A DNA stretch of 14,597 nt from DATCIH01 sp036507955 (GCA_036507955.1 DATCIH010000186.1:1-14597), one strand, 5' to 3'; positions 1 through 8,256 are shown, numbered from the stretch's first letter. The notes: generated by a model from the sequence alone, not told the origin. Numbers and translations are program-made.

Positions 1-198
1 TGGCATATCCAAATTTAGTTTGCTGGTAATAAATGAATGTCATCATTGGAATAAACTTAGGTTATTTTTGTAATAATTCTAGAGTGTTTTGGCTTAACTT
101 TTTTATTCAGTTTTTTCATAGCTAACTTTACACAATCAAAATATAGTTTAATTATAGCTTATTTTAAATGTAAATAAAAATTAAAATTCTATTAAAAA

Positions 199-218
199 AA
201 CAAGTCAAGCGACTTGTT
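199..218 (-). terminator. Intrinsic terminator after transketolase
   Basis: Read on the minus strand, a stem of AACAAGTC pairing with GACTTGTT closes a four-base loop (GCTT in this orientation) and is followed at once by a run of seven T. It begins about 22 bases after the transketolase stop codon. Stem, short loop and T-tract together are the classical rho-independent arrangement. The remaining left-end sequence (1-198) shows no gene I can support. Confidence 0.85.
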
Positions 219-239
219 CTTTAATTTACTATAATGAAA

Positions 240-2225
240 CTATTTTACCAATTCAATCGCCTTTTTAACCACATTTTCTACTGTGAAACCAAATTCTTTA
301 AATAATGTCCCTGCAGGAGCAGATGCACCAAAATGATCTATAGTTATTAAATCCCCATCTAGTCCAACATATTTATGCCATCCAAAATATGAGGCAGCCT
401 CCACAGCTATTCTCTTTCTTACTCCATTTGGCAAAACCTTTTCCTTATATTCCATGCTTTGCTTATCAAAAAGCTCCATGGAAGGCATACTTACAACTCT
501 TGCATGAATATTTTTTTCTTTTAGGATTTTTTGAGCTTCATAAATAAGCTCAACCTCCGAACCAGAAGCCATAAGAATCAAATCTGGAATCGCTTTTTCT
601 GAATCCTTTAATATATAGCCACCCTTTAAAGTATCCTCTGAGGTTTCATCATATAAGGGTAAATCCTGTCTTGTTAGGATAAGAGCCGTCGGTCCATCCA
701 ATCTTTCAAGAGCTGATATCCATCCATAAGCTGTTTCCTTAGAATCTGCAGGTCTTATAACATTAAAGTTTGGGATGCTTCGGAGTGCTGCTAATTGTTC
801 TATTGGTTCATGGGTTGGTCCATCCTCTCCAACACCTATGCTATCATGTGTCAATACGTAAACCACAGGAATCTTCATAAGAGCTGAAAGTCTCATAGCA
901 CCCTTCATATAATCACTAAATACAAAGAAGGTAGAGACAAATATCTTTAATCCGCCGTGAACTGTTATACCATTTGCTATTGCTGCCATGGCATGTTCTC
1001 TTACACCAAAATGTAGATTAGAGCCATTCCTATCTTCTGCTGAAAAATCTCCTTTGTCCTTCATATACGTTTTATTAGATGGAGCTAAGTCTGCTGAACC
1101 ACCAATTAAATTAGGTAAAATATTTGCTAATTTATTTAGAATTTGGAAAGAAGAATTTCTTGTTGCCATTTTGCCCTTAAAATCAAAGAGTTCGCTGCAA
1201 TTCTTCAAATCTACAGTAAGATTCTTGTTATTCCATAATTCCCATTCCTTAGCAAGTTCTGGATATGTTTTTTCGTACTTAGCATAAAGTTCATTCCATT
1301 CTTTTTCCTTCTTATCTAAATCTACCTTAATTATATTTAAGTGCTCTTTAACCACGTCAGGAACATAAAAATCTTCAACAAAATTATGTTTTAAGAATTC
1401 CTTTGCAGCCTTAAGATTATCTACTCCTAAGGGTTCTCCATGGGCAGAGGCCTTTCCTTGTTTTGATGGGCAACCATATCCTATTTCAGTTTTAACTATA
1501 ATTATAGTTGGTTTTGATAGCTCATTTTTACCCGCTGTAAGAGCTTCATCTATACTTTCCACGCTATTACCATCTTCAACTTGTAATACCTGCCAGCCAT
1601 AAGCCGCAAATCTTCCAGCAACATCTTCTCTGAAAGCTATATCAGTGCTTCCCTCAATAGAAATTGAATTGGAATCATATAATAAAATAAGCTTACCAAG
1701 ACCTAATGTACCTGCCAAAGAAGCTGCTTCAGAAGATATGCCCTCCATTTGACAGCCATCACCGGATAATACATAAGTGTAATGGTCCACAAGCTTAATA
1801 TCAGCCTTATTGAACTTTGCTCCCATATGCTCTTCTGCTATTGCCATACCAACTGCATTTGCAATTCCTTGACCTAGAGGGCCAGTAGTAATTTCTACAC
1901 CATCTGTATGACCATATTCAGGATGTCCTGGTGTTTTACTGCCCCATTGTCTAAAACTTTTTAAATCTTCAATGGAAACTTTATATCCAAATAAATGTAA
2001 TAAAGTATATAATAACATCGAGCCATGACCTGCAGATAAAACAAACCTATCTCTATCAAGCCAAGATGAATTATTTGGATTATGTTTTAAATGTTTGGCC
2101 CAAAGAGTATAAGCCATGGGAGCTGCTCCCATAGGCAGTCCTGGATGGCCAGATTTAGCCTTTTCCACTCCTTCTGCCGCTAAAATTCTAATTGTGTTTA
2201 TAACCGTTTCATCAATTCTACTCAT
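240..2225 (-). CDS. tkt: Transketolase
   Basis: Transketolase moves two-carbon ketol units between sugar phosphates in the non-oxidative pentose phosphate pathway, using thiamine diphosphate and a divalent metal in the cytosol. The 661-residue product has the normal family length. Visible marks are the early GHPG motif (residues 26-29), GHG (66-68), the thiamine-binding motif that starts GDGCQMEG (155-162) and runs to the metal-ligand Asn at 186, the pyrimidine-domain stretch around FGVREHAMAAI, and the THDSIGVGEDGPTHEP signature. A longer frame opens 13 codons upstream, but I place the start at the ATG at 2225. It begins the family-typical MSRIDE and has AAGGAG seven bases ahead (2233-2238). 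An extended -10 promoter lies just upstream and an intrinsic terminator follows, so it is probably its own transcription unit. No lesions seen. Confidence 0.97.
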   Translation of the reverse strand: MSRIDETVINTIRILAAEGVEKAKSGHPGLPMGAAPMAYTLWAKHLKHNPNNSSWLDRDRFVLSAGHGSMLLYTLLHLFGYKVSIEDLKSFRQWGSKTPGHPEYGHTDGVEITTGPLGQGIANAVGMAIAEEHMGAKFNKADIKLVDHYTYVLSGDGCQMEGISSEAASLAGTLGLGKLILLYDSNSISIEGSTDIAFREDVAGRFAAYGWQVLQVEDGNSVESIDEALTAGKNELSKPTIIIVKTEIGYGCPSKQGKASAHGEPLGVDNLKAAKEFLKHNFVEDFYVPDVVKEHLNIIKVDLDKKEKEWNELYAKYEKTYPELAKEWELWNNKNLTVDLKNCSELFDFKGKMATRNSSFQILNKLANILPNLIGGSADLAPSNKTYMKDKGDFSAEDRNGSNLHFGVREHAMAAIANGITVHGGLKIFVSTFFVFSDYMKGAMRLSALMKIPVVYVLTHDSIGVGEDGPTHEPIEQLAALRSIPNFNVIRPADSKETAYGWISALERLDGPTALILTRQDLPLYDETSEDTLKGGYILKDSEKAIPDLILMASGSEVELIYEAQKILKEKNIHARVVSMPSMELFDKQSMEYKEKVLPNGVRKRIAVEAASYFGWHKYVGLDGDLITIDHFGASAPAGTLFKEFGFTVENVVKKAIELVK

Positions 2226-2267
2226 AATATAACTCCTTAGTGAAAATATTGTATATTTTATCAATAA

Positions 2268-2296
2268 ATTATAACATAAATTATTTTTTGAAACAA
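2268..2296 (-). promoter_or_regulatory. Probable promoter of transketolase
   Basis: On the minus strand, TTGTTT (2296-2291) and a perfect TATAAT (2273-2268) are separated by 17 bases. The -10 box is preceded by TGT, giving an extended -10. It ends about 42 bases before the chosen transketolase start and lies after the stop codon of the upstream protease gene. The -35 is only a half match, so the extended -10 carries the call. Confidence 0.55.
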
Positions 2297-2306
2297 ATTT
2301 AGTAGT

Positions 2307-3431
2307 TCACTTACCTTCTTCAAGTTTAAGGGTTAATGTTAGCTTTTTATCCTTTCTAATTATTTCAACACTAACTTTATCTAAAGGTTTATGCTTTGCC
2401 TTAATTTGATTTAATTCGTCTACAGTTTTTACTGCTATTCCATCAAATTTAGTAATCACATCCCCAACCTTTAAACCAGCTTTATCTGCAGAACTATTTG
2501 GGGTAACATCTACTATATAGACACCTTCTGTTAATTTTGATTGCTCCGCTGTAGTAGCATCTATAGCTTTAGCTGAAATGCCAAGCATTAGCATAGGCTT
2601 TATTAAATCCTTAACCCTTGTCTTAACAATATTAATTGGTATGGAAAAGCCTAAGCCCTCAATTCCAGTTCCGCCCATTTTCGCTGAATTAATACCTATC
2701 ACTTTCCCATGTTCATCTATCAATGGGCCTCCACTATTTCCTTCATTAATCGCAGCATCAGTTTGAATATAACTTTGAGATTTTTCTGAGCTTTGAACTC
2801 CTGTGGATTTATTTGTTACACCTAATTGCCTGTTAAGCGCACTTATAACGCCTGTTGTTACAGAGTTTGATAGTTCTTGACCAAGTGGATCTCCAATGGC
2901 AACTGCCAATTCTCCAACAGAAAGCTTATCTGAGTCACCAAACTCAGCAACTCCAGGAACTTCTACAGTTTCAATTATCTTTAATACAGCCAAATCTAAG
3001 TCAGTATCATAGTTTATAACCTTAGCTGTAACTTCCTTTTTATTGCTTAGAGTTACTTTAAATTTATTTCCTCCTTGAATGACATGATTATTTGTAACAA
3101 TATAGCCATCCTTTGAAAATATTATACCAGTTCCTTCCCCTTCTAATTGAGTACCGCTATAGGTTGATACCCCTACCACCGCAGGCCCTACCTTTTTCAC
3201 TATATCCTGAACGTTTAAAGCGGCTAGCTTATTTCCTTTTGAAGCAATTTCAGCTTCCGCCTCCATTGTCATAGCTTTAAGTAATACTTTATAAAGTGGG
3301 GTTCCATTAAATAAAGTAGTTTTCGGAACTAAATAAAAAGCCAGACTTGTAAAAATAAGACCTCCGATAAAGGCACTTATAAGGCTAACTGAAATAAGTT
3401 TTATAAAGCTTTTGTTTTTATTATCTCCCAT
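2307..3431 (-). CDS. HtrA/DegP-type membrane-anchored serine protease with PDZ domain
   Basis: HtrA-family protein expected to degrade or handle misfolded proteins at the outer face of the membrane. From the ATG, a short basic N-terminus is followed by one hydrophobic anchor (about residues 10-35). A trypsin-like domain follows with His116 in TNNHV, Asp146 in DLAVL and Ser233 in GNSGGPL, so the catalytic triad is intact. A single C-terminal PDZ domain (about 280-370) contains the NSSADKAGLKVGDVI peptide-binding stretch. Length, near 374 residues, fits clostridial HtrA-like proteins. A TTG five codons upstream (3446) is possible, but the ATG at 3431 has a GGATG-like site about eight bases ahead; neither has a strong Shine-Dalgarno. 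The start lies only about 30 bases after the threonine synthase terminator hairpin, so its promoter must overlap that hairpin or it depends on read-through. Confidence 0.93.
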   Translation of the reverse strand: MGDNKNKSFIKLISVSLISAFIGGLIFTSLAFYLVPKTTLFNGTPLYKVLLKAMTMEAEAEIASKGNKLAALNVQDIVKKVGPAVVGVSTYSGTQLEGEGTGIIFSKDGYIVTNNHVIQGGNKFKVTLSNKKEVTAKVINYDTDLDLAVLKIIETVEVPGVAEFGDSDKLSVGELAVAIGDPLGQELSNSVTTGVISALNRQLGVTNKSTGVQSSEKSQSYIQTDAAINEGNSGGPLIDEHGKVIGINSAKMGGTGIEGLGFSIPINIVKTRVKDLIKPMLMLGISAKAIDATTAEQSKLTEGVYIVDVTPNSSADKAGLKVGDVITKFDGIAVKTVDELNQIKAKHKPLDKVSVEIIRKDKKLTLTLKLEEGK

Positions 3432-3463
3432 AATTAACACATCCAAACTAATAATAAATTTTA

Positions 3464-3497
3464 AAAATCAGACAAGTAGTTCTACTTGTCTGATTTT
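3464..3497 (-). terminator. Hairpin terminator between threonine synthase and htrA-like gene
   Basis: A 16-bp uninterrupted inverted repeat (AAAATCAGACAAGTAG and its complement) encloses only two bases and begins about 20 bases after the threonine synthase stop codon. In the minus-strand reading it runs into a five-T tract. The A/T flanks are symmetric, so it could act in either direction. The short nominal loop means the closing pairs would open in RNA. Confidence 0.8.
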
Positions 3498-3516
3498 AAA
3501 TCTTAACCAAATCTGA

Positions 3517-4998
3517 TCATAGAAATTGTTCCACAAATATTGACATTTGTGACCTACTACATGTTTTGTTGTGAATAATAGGCTTTTTATCAAGGTCTTT
3601 AATATTCCTTGGAATATCCAAATTAAGAAGTAATGAAAGCTCCTTAACCTTTTGAAAGTCGTCCCCTTCTATGGTATTATCTATAGCCTTTGCCACACTT
3701 GAAGGGAACTTAAATGGGCTTGCAGTAGATAGAATAACATTTTTATTTGTGTCAGATACTTTCTTTCTGTAGCTATCATATACTTTATATGCTACTGCAG
3801 TATGAGTATCCATAACATAATTATAACTTTTATAAACCTTCGCTATTGCCTCTATTGTTTCTTCCTCTGATGCAAAACCACCATAGAAATCCTTCATTTT
3901 ATTAAGCATAGAAGCATTTACTGTATATATGCCCTCATCAGCTAGACTGTTCATATATCCCTTTAAAATGTCACTATTTGAATCAGATATATCATATAAA
4001 AATCTTTCTAAATTACTGGATAAAAGGATATCCATTGAAGGAGAATTTGTTACAATTAGTTCTCTCCTTTTATTATAGGTTCCAGAATTAATAAAATCAA
4101 AAAGTACATTATTAACATTTGAAGCACATATAAATTTATCTATTGGTAGTCCCAATTTTTTTGCATAGAAACCAGCAAGTATATTACCGAAGTTACCGGT
4201 AGGAACAGTAAAATTAATTTTCTCTCCTAGCTCTATTTCACCCATATCTAAAAGCTGCTTATAGGAATAAAAATAATAAACTATCTGAGGTATAAGCCTA
4301 CCAATATTAATGGAATTTGCCGAAGAAAAAATATAACCCTTCGCATCTAGCTTTTCAAGCATTTTTTTGTCATTAAATATGTTTTTTACTCCACTTTGTG
4401 CATCATCAAAACTACCGTCTATGCCAATAACTAGAGTATTTTCACCTTCTTGAGTAACCATCTGTCTTTTTTGTATTTCACTTACTCCTTTTGAGGGATA
4501 AAATACTATTATCTTTGTTCCAGGGACCTTAGCAAAGCCTTCAAGTGCAGCCTTTCCAGTATCTCCAGAGGTGGCAGTAAGTATAACAATATCCTTATTT
4601 ATTTCATTTTTCTTTGAAGCAACCTTTATTAAATATGGAAGTATGGATAAAGCCATATCCTTAAAAGCTAAAGTTGGTCCATGATATAATTCAAGGAAAA
4701 AATCTTCACCCTTTTTAATTAAGGGTGCAAACAGCTCTGAATCGAATTTATCATTGTAAGCTTTGTCAATACAATATTTAAGCTCCTCTTCAGAAAAATC
4801 AGTAAAAAAAGTTCCTAATATATTTAAAGCAAGCTCCTTATAGTTTAGCTTGAAAATCTCTTCAAGACTAACCCCCAGCTTAGGAAATACTACAGGGACA
4901 AATAAACCTCCATCCTCTGAAATACCTTTTAAAATAGCTTCTGAAGCTTCAAATGAATTACCGTCGCTCCTTGTGCTTTTGTATAAAACCTTACCCAA
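3517..4998 (-). CDS. thrC: Threonine synthase
   Basis: Pyridoxal-phosphate enzyme that converts O-phosphohomoserine and water to threonine and phosphate, the last step of threonine synthesis. The N-terminal YKSTR...ISEDGGLFVP stretch, the PLP-lysine motif GPTLAFKDMA (Lys113 by this start) and the phosphate-pocket stretch ATSGDTGKAAL are all present. The 493-residue length matches the longer threonine synthases that resemble the yeast and E. coli type. A GTG three codons upstream (5007) opens the frame, but it overlaps the only Shine-Dalgarno (GGAG, 5010-5007). That site is seven bases from the TTG at 4998, and the TTG start also gives the family-like MGKVLYKSTR. No homoserine dehydrogenase or kinase gene lies beside it. 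Two direct 10-bp repeats lie upstream. Confidence 0.95.
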   Translation of the reverse strand: MGKVLYKSTRSDGNSFEASEAILKGISEDGGLFVPVVFPKLGVSLEEIFKLNYKELALNILGTFFTDFSEEELKYCIDKAYNDKFDSELFAPLIKKGEDFFLELYHGPTLAFKDMALSILPYLIKVASKKNEINKDIVILTATSGDTGKAALEGFAKVPGTKIIVFYPSKGVSEIQKRQMVTQEGENTLVIGIDGSFDDAQSGVKNIFNDKKMLEKLDAKGYIFSSANSINIGRLIPQIVYYFYSYKQLLDMGEIELGEKINFTVPTGNFGNILAGFYAKKLGLPIDKFICASNVNNVLFDFINSGTYNKRRELIVTNSPSMDILLSSNLERFLYDISDSNSDILKGYMNSLADEGIYTVNASMLNKMKDFYGGFASEEETIEAIAKVYKSYNYVMDTHTAVAYKVYDSYRKKVSDTNKNVILSTASPFKFPSSVAKAIDNTIEGDDFQKVKELSLLLNLDIPRNIKDLDKKPIIHNKTCSRSQMSIFVEQFL

Positions 4999-5006
4999 AA
5001 TAATCA

Positions 5007-5010
5007 CTCC
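5007..5010 (-). promoter_or_regulatory. Ribosome binding site that fixes a TTG start for threonine synthase
   Basis: GGAG on the minus strand is seven bases from a TTG codon at 4998-4996. It overlaps the upstream GTG of the same frame, which rules that GTG out as the normal start. Confidence 0.7.
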
Positions 5011-5059
5011 ATTATGTTAATACTCAAAAAACTTTACTACTTCATAATATTAGCATTAC

Positions 5060-5089
5060 ATTGTTAAAAATAAAAGGTAATTGTTAAAA
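5060..5089. repeat. Two 10-bp direct repeats, 20-bp period, upstream of thrC
   Basis: ATTGTTAAAA occurs at 5060-5069 and again at 5080-5089, exactly 20 bp apart, roughly two helical turns. The pair lies 62-91 bp upstream of the threonine synthase start and just after the end of the zinc-ribbon gene. The spacing suits a protein bound on one face of the DNA, but in AT-rich DNA chance is possible. Confidence 0.4.
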
Positions 5090-5101
5090 TAATATCAGAC
5101 C

Positions 5102-5491
5102 CTAAGATTTAAATTTAAATTCTTTCTTGCATTTATTGCAAGTTATTATAATCTTACCCTTTCTTTTAGGAACCCTAATTTTTTGTCCACAAGCAGGGCA
5201 TGCAGCTAAGGTATATTTAAAGCTATTTCCTAAATTTTTGTATGAGTTTTTAAAAAGTCCTGAGTTGTTACCTTTTTTAAGTGAATTAAAAAGATTTTTA
5301 GCTTTATTGAGTAATCCTTCAAAGGCTGCTTCCTCTCTCCCTCTTTGAATTCTATTAGTGGAAAAGCACCTGTACGCTACAAATATCAATATAACACTGC
5401 CTAGTACTAACCCTTTACTTCCAAAAAGAAGACTAAGAATACCTAATAATATTAGTATCTTTGATAAATTATCTAAACCGTTAAATTTCAT
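5102..5491 (-). CDS. Small membrane protein with C-terminal zinc ribbon
   Basis: A 129-residue protein of unknown function. Two hydrophobic segments (about residues 10-24 and 26-42) form a short hairpin near the N-terminus. A basic linker (about 43-95) follows, then a zinc ribbon with Cys98, Cys101, Cys118 and Cys121 in the pattern CPACGQ...CNKC, ending in a lysine-rich tail. The tail and ribbon are probably cytosolic. A longer frame begins seven codons upstream (5512), but GGAG eight bases ahead of the ATG at 5491 favours the shorter form. The gap to the upstream membrane-protein gene is only 30 bases on the same strand, so the two are probably cotranscribed. The ribbon could bind nucleic acid or a partner protein; the sequence does not decide. 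Confidence 0.75.
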   Translation of the reverse strand: MKFNGLDNLSKILILLGILSLLFGSKGLVLGSVILIFVAYRCFSTNRIQRGREEAAFEGLLNKAKNLFNSLKKGNNSGLFKNSYKNLGNSFKYTLAACPACGQKIRVPKRKGKIIITCNKCKKEFKFKS

Positions 5492-5521
5492 TTTTTTATC
5501 TCCATAAATCATAAGTATTTT

Positions 5522-6082
5522 TTAAATCAGTTTTTCCTTTTCTACCATAGGTTTCATAAGATGTTTAATACTTAAGGAACGTGTCTTTGCATCATCCTTA
5601 TCAGTGGATAAATACTCAATATACATATCCCCCGTATTAAAGATAAGATCAAATACATTTTGTTCAATGTTTACTTCTACTATCTTATTTAATATATTAT
5701 CATCGTTATTAATTGTCAATGGAAAAGTATAGTTTCTACTTGTTATTCTATTATTCCCAAAGTTTACTGTTATATTATTATTAATTTCTAAAAAAAGTGC
5801 TAGAATTTTAAATAAGAAAATAATTTCTAGGATAAGTAGAAATAATATTAATAAGTTTAGACCAAACATAATAAGTACTGGTGCAGGTTTATCAATTATA
5901 TCAAGTATTTTGGATATGAAATCAGAAAAAGATTTATAACCATTTTTGCTATATAGCTTGGACAAAATTCCTTTAGAAATTAATAGAGCAATTAAATCCG
6001 CAAGAGCGAAAACTAAATATTTGATTACCTGACCTAATATTCCTTTCAATGACGATTTGATTTTTACTATTTTATTTTCCAT
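5522..6082 (-). CDS. Two-helix membrane protein of unknown function
   Basis: I do not recognise the family of this 186-residue protein. It has a basic N-terminus, a hydrophobic segment at about 18-36, a polar loop, a long hydrophobic segment at about 68-98, and a soluble C-terminal part of roughly 85 residues rich in Asn and Ile. The stretch NVFDLIFNTGDMYIEYLS recalls the central part of bacterial PH-like (bPH2) domains that follow a membrane hairpin; this is a pattern impression, not a match I could test. The start is well supported: AGGAGG lies six bases ahead of the ATG at 6082. It is the first gene of a likely two-gene unit with the zinc-ribbon protein and is divergent from the cvfB-type gene. 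Confidence 0.75.
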   Translation of the reverse strand: MENKIVKIKSSLKGILGQVIKYLVFALADLIALLISKGILSKLYSKNGYKSFSDFISKILDIIDKPAPVLIMFGLNLLILFLLILEIIFLFKILALFLEINNNITVNFGNNRITSRNYTFPLTINNDDNILNKIVEVNIEQNVFDLIFNTGDMYIEYLSTDKDDAKTRSLSIKHLMKPMVEKEKLI

Positions 6083-6192
6083 GAATACCTCCTAATAAAT
6101 CATTACCATTCTTTACTATTCTAATTTTACCATATCTATATTATAAAAAACTATTTTTAATTCATAGATTCTCACATATTTTTTTAATATAA

Positions 6193-6221
6193 TGGTAAAA
6201 TCATATATGTTCTATTATAAT
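6193..6221 (+). promoter_or_regulatory. Probable promoter of the cvfB-type gene
   Basis: A perfect TATAAT (6216-6221) lies 22 bases before the start codon, with TGGTAA 17 bases upstream as a poor -35. A second TATAAT on the opposite strand (6145-6140) could serve the divergent membrane-protein gene. The intergenic region 6083-6243 thus probably holds both promoters. Confidence 0.45.
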
Positions 6222-6243
6222 TTATAAAAGTGAGGTTATACAT

Positions 6244-7095
6244 TTGATAATTTTAGGAGATTATAACTCTTTACAAATAGTTAGAGAAGCATCCTTTGGA
6301 TTTTATCTTGATACAAATGAAGATGACACCTCTAAAGATATCTTACTACCATTAAAAAGTTTAAATGATAATGATGTACATATAGGTGAATTAGTAAATG
6401 CCTTTATATACAGAGACTCTGAGGATAGACTTATTGCAACCTTAAAAATACCAAAAGCAAAAGTTAATGAATTAGCTTACCTTAAGGTTGTCTCAAATAC
6501 TCCTATAGGTAGCTTTATTGATATTGGTTTAGAGAGAGATGTGTTTGTTCCATTTAAAGAAATCAGATATCCAATTGAAGTAGGCGGCTCTTATTTGTTT
6601 TATATATACCTAGATAAAACAGATAGACTAGCAGCCACCACTAAAATAGATGCACACTTAATTGAAAATCTAGAATATAAAATTGGTGATACAGTCTCAG
6701 CAGTTATATACGATCTACAAACAAACGGCTCTTTAATGGTAGCAGTAGACAATAAAACAAGAGGCGTTGTCCTAGAAAATGAATTTTTTGATGCTTATAA
6801 AATAGGAAATTCTATTGATTTAAAAATAATAAAAATATATGAAGATGGGAAGCTAGGGCTAAGTCCAAGATTAAATAAAGAAATTGTAATGTCAAAGCTT
6901 GAAACTACAATAATGAATTATTTAAAGGAAAATGATGGATTTATGACCTATAATGATAAAAGCTCACCAGAAGATATATATGCAGCCTTTTACCAAAGCA
7001 AAAATTATTTTAAGAACGCTCTAGGTGGTCTTATGAAAAAAGGTTTAGTTACTCAGGATAAAACCGGAACTAGATTGTTAATAAAAAAGGATTAA
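6244..7095 (+). CDS. cvfB: CvfB-family S1-domain RNA-binding protein
   Basis: The 283-residue protein matches the conserved virulence factor B / YitL family in length and layout: S1-type OB folds over about residues 1-210 and a winged-helix domain at the C-terminus (about 215-283). The stretch GSFIDIGLERDVFVPFKEI is a typical S1 strand pattern, and KENDGFMTYNDKSSPEDIYAAF begins the winged helix. In Staphylococcus the family binds RNA and affects virulence-gene expression; in this organism the role is inferred only. Translation begins at TTG (6244): GAGG lies eight bases upstream and no ATG is available. It is the only plus-strand gene in the window and is converged upon by the first acetyltransferase gene, with a strong hairpin between. 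Confidence 0.88.
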   Translation: MIILGDYNSLQIVREASFGFYLDTNEDDTSKDILLPLKSLNDNDVHIGELVNAFIYRDSEDRLIATLKIPKAKVNELAYLKVVSNTPIGSFIDIGLERDVFVPFKEIRYPIEVGGSYLFYIYLDKTDRLAATTKIDAHLIENLEYKIGDTVSAVIYDLQTNGSLMVAVDNKTRGVVLENEFFDAYKIGNSIDLKIIKIYEDGKLGLSPRLNKEIVMSKLETTIMNYLKENDGFMTYNDKSSPEDIYAAFYQSKNYFKNALGGLMKKGLVTQDKTGTRLLIKKD

Positions 7096-7160
7096 AAGCG
7101 AAAATAACGAGTTTATTTATAGTTGAAAAACCGTATAATTCAACCAATTTTGAAGTTATT

Positions 7161-7215
7161 TTATAACAAAAAAACTATACTAATTAAGTAATTTAGCATA
7201 GTTTTTTTGTTATAA
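7161..7215. terminator. Bidirectional intrinsic terminator between converging genes
   Basis: An 18-bp perfect inverted repeat (7161-7178 with 7198-7215) encloses a 19-base loop that itself has a short CTAA/TTAG stem. The arms carry an A7 run on the left and a T7 run on the right, so each direction sees a stem followed by U-rich RNA. It lies between the stop codons of the cvfB-type gene (plus) and the first acetyltransferase gene (minus). Confidence 0.8.
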
Positions 7216-7289
7216 TTATTTGGGGCTTAATGAAGAATATAAAAAAATTGTGAACTACTGTAAATATAGATTATGCACACTTTGTATGA

Positions 7290-7799
7290 TTAGATATTAA
7301 AATCAAATCCTAAAAAATTTTCTTTTATATTTCGTTTGTTTATACCAAATTCTTTTCTTAAAGTAATAATACTAATATTATTATACCCTGCTTTATAATA
7401 TAATTTTAACGCTTCAAGGTTTCTGGGGACAACATCAAAACACAATGCTGGGGCTTTTAGAACATCCTGTACAAATGTTTCAGAAAGCTCGATTGCTTTG
7501 GTTCCTATTCCTCTTTTTCTGTATTTAGGCATTACATAAATATCTTCAAGCCACGCTACCGTACCACCACGTTGAGCTATACGGACAAATCCAATGTTCT
7601 CTCCATTTAAGATAATAATTTTCAAGTGGCTTTGCAACCAATCTGTTAATGTTTCATTTTCTTGAACATATCCTTCTTCAGTTAATTCCTTATTTGTTTC
7701 AATTAGAGAAGAATGAAATGAGAAAAAATCTCTAATCATTCTAACAATAGTATCTTTGGATGAAATATTGTAGTCTAATAAATATATATTATCAATCAC
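7290..7799 (-). CDS. GNAT-family N-acetyltransferase
   Basis: A 169-residue GNAT-fold enzyme, expected to transfer an acetyl group from acetyl-CoA to an amine; substrate unknown. Motif A is clear: beta strand WLEDIYVMPKYR followed by the pyrophosphate-binding loop RKRGIGTKA (about residues 94-102). Motif B is the stretch VPRNLEALKLYYKAGY (about 124-139), as in small-molecule acetyltransferases. Length is normal. Start is GTG at 7799, because AGGAGG (7811-7806) is six bases upstream. It is the last gene of the minus-strand accessory run. A copy of the 50-bp repeat lies about 45 bases upstream of its start. Confidence 0.9.
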   Translation of the reverse strand: MIDNIYLLDYNISSKDTIVRMIRDFFSFHSSLIETNKELTEEGYVQENETLTDWLQSHLKIIILNGENIGFVRIAQRGGTVAWLEDIYVMPKYRKRGIGTKAIELSETFVQDVLKAPALCFDVVPRNLEALKLYYKAGYNNISIITLRKEFGINKRNIKENFLGFDFNI

Positions 7800-7843
7800 T
7801 CTAATCCTCCTCGCAAAATATTAAGAATCTCCATCTCGCACTT

Positions 7844-7893
7844 TTCTACTATGGTTCAATATCACGCATATGAAGTTGATGTACATTTGTAGA
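7844..7893. repeat. 50-bp direct repeat, copy 1
   Basis: Identical to 8257-8306 at 40 of 50 positions with no gaps. Conserved blocks are TTCTACTAT-GTTCAATAT at one end and TTGATGTAC-TTT-TAGA at the other; the middle varies. TCTAC/GTAGA can form an outer stem and TCAA/TTGA an inner one. The copy sits between the stop of the 97-residue membrane protein gene and the acetyltransferase start. Confidence 0.7.
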
Positions 7894-7903
7894 TTAAGAA
7901 GAA

Positions 7904-8197
7904 TTAAATGGTATTACGTGAACCTGTTGTATCCGTATCCTTGCTTGAAATTACCAATAGAAAAGTGGCAATTGGGCCCAAAAATATGGACAATAAAAAC
8001 CATGTTACACCAGATTTATTCTTTCCCTGTGCAATTTCTGAATTTATCAACGTTAAAGTACCCCAACTAATAGAATATTCTCGTATAATTGCCTTCAAAT
8101 CTATTGCTAATGCAAGAAATGTAAAGGCAATAGCCCAAATCAAAAATGTAACCGCATAAATCAAAATCCGTTTTCGCTCAAAATTCATTTTTCCCAA
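7904..8197 (-). CDS. Small two-helix membrane protein, unknown function
   Basis: I do not recognise this 97-residue protein. It has a basic N-terminus (ERKR), a hydrophobic segment at about 11-32, a charged and polar stretch, a second hydrophobic segment at about 64-84 (WFLLSIFLGPIATFLLVI), and a Ser/Thr-rich tail. This suggests a membrane hairpin; the GPIATFLL pattern resembles small integral-membrane proteins of the YhhN or phospholipase_D-nuclease N-terminal kind only loosely. The start is probably TTG at 8197, since GGGAG (8210-8206) is eight bases upstream of it but 17 from the ATG at 8188. The gene is bracketed by the two copies of the 50-bp direct repeat, and its stop codon lies about 10 bases from copy 1. 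Confidence 0.65.
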   Translation of the reverse strand: MGKMNFERKRILIYAVTFLIWAIAFTFLALAIDLKAIIREYSISWGTLTLINSEIAQGKNKSGVTWFLLSIFLGPIATFLLVISSKDTDTTGSRNTI

Positions 8198-8205
8198 TAT
8201 AATTT

Positions 8206-8210
8206 CTCCC
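8206..8210 (-). promoter_or_regulatory. Ribosome binding site favouring a TTG start at 8197
   Basis: GGGAG on the minus strand is eight bases from TTG (8197) and 17 from the first ATG (8188), so the TTG is the better-placed start of the small membrane protein. Confidence 0.55.
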
Positions 8211-8256
8211 TATTGTATAATTACGGTATTTGTTAGTATTCTTATATTCAGCCATA

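Noticed and set aside
1..64. A minus-strand open stretch of about 20 codons reaching the left edge, with protein-like composition (FIPMMTFIYYQQTKFGYA)
   Set aside because: A stop codon precedes it, no ribosome binding site fits its ATG codons, and it is too short to tell from chance. It could be the start or relic of a gene outside the window.
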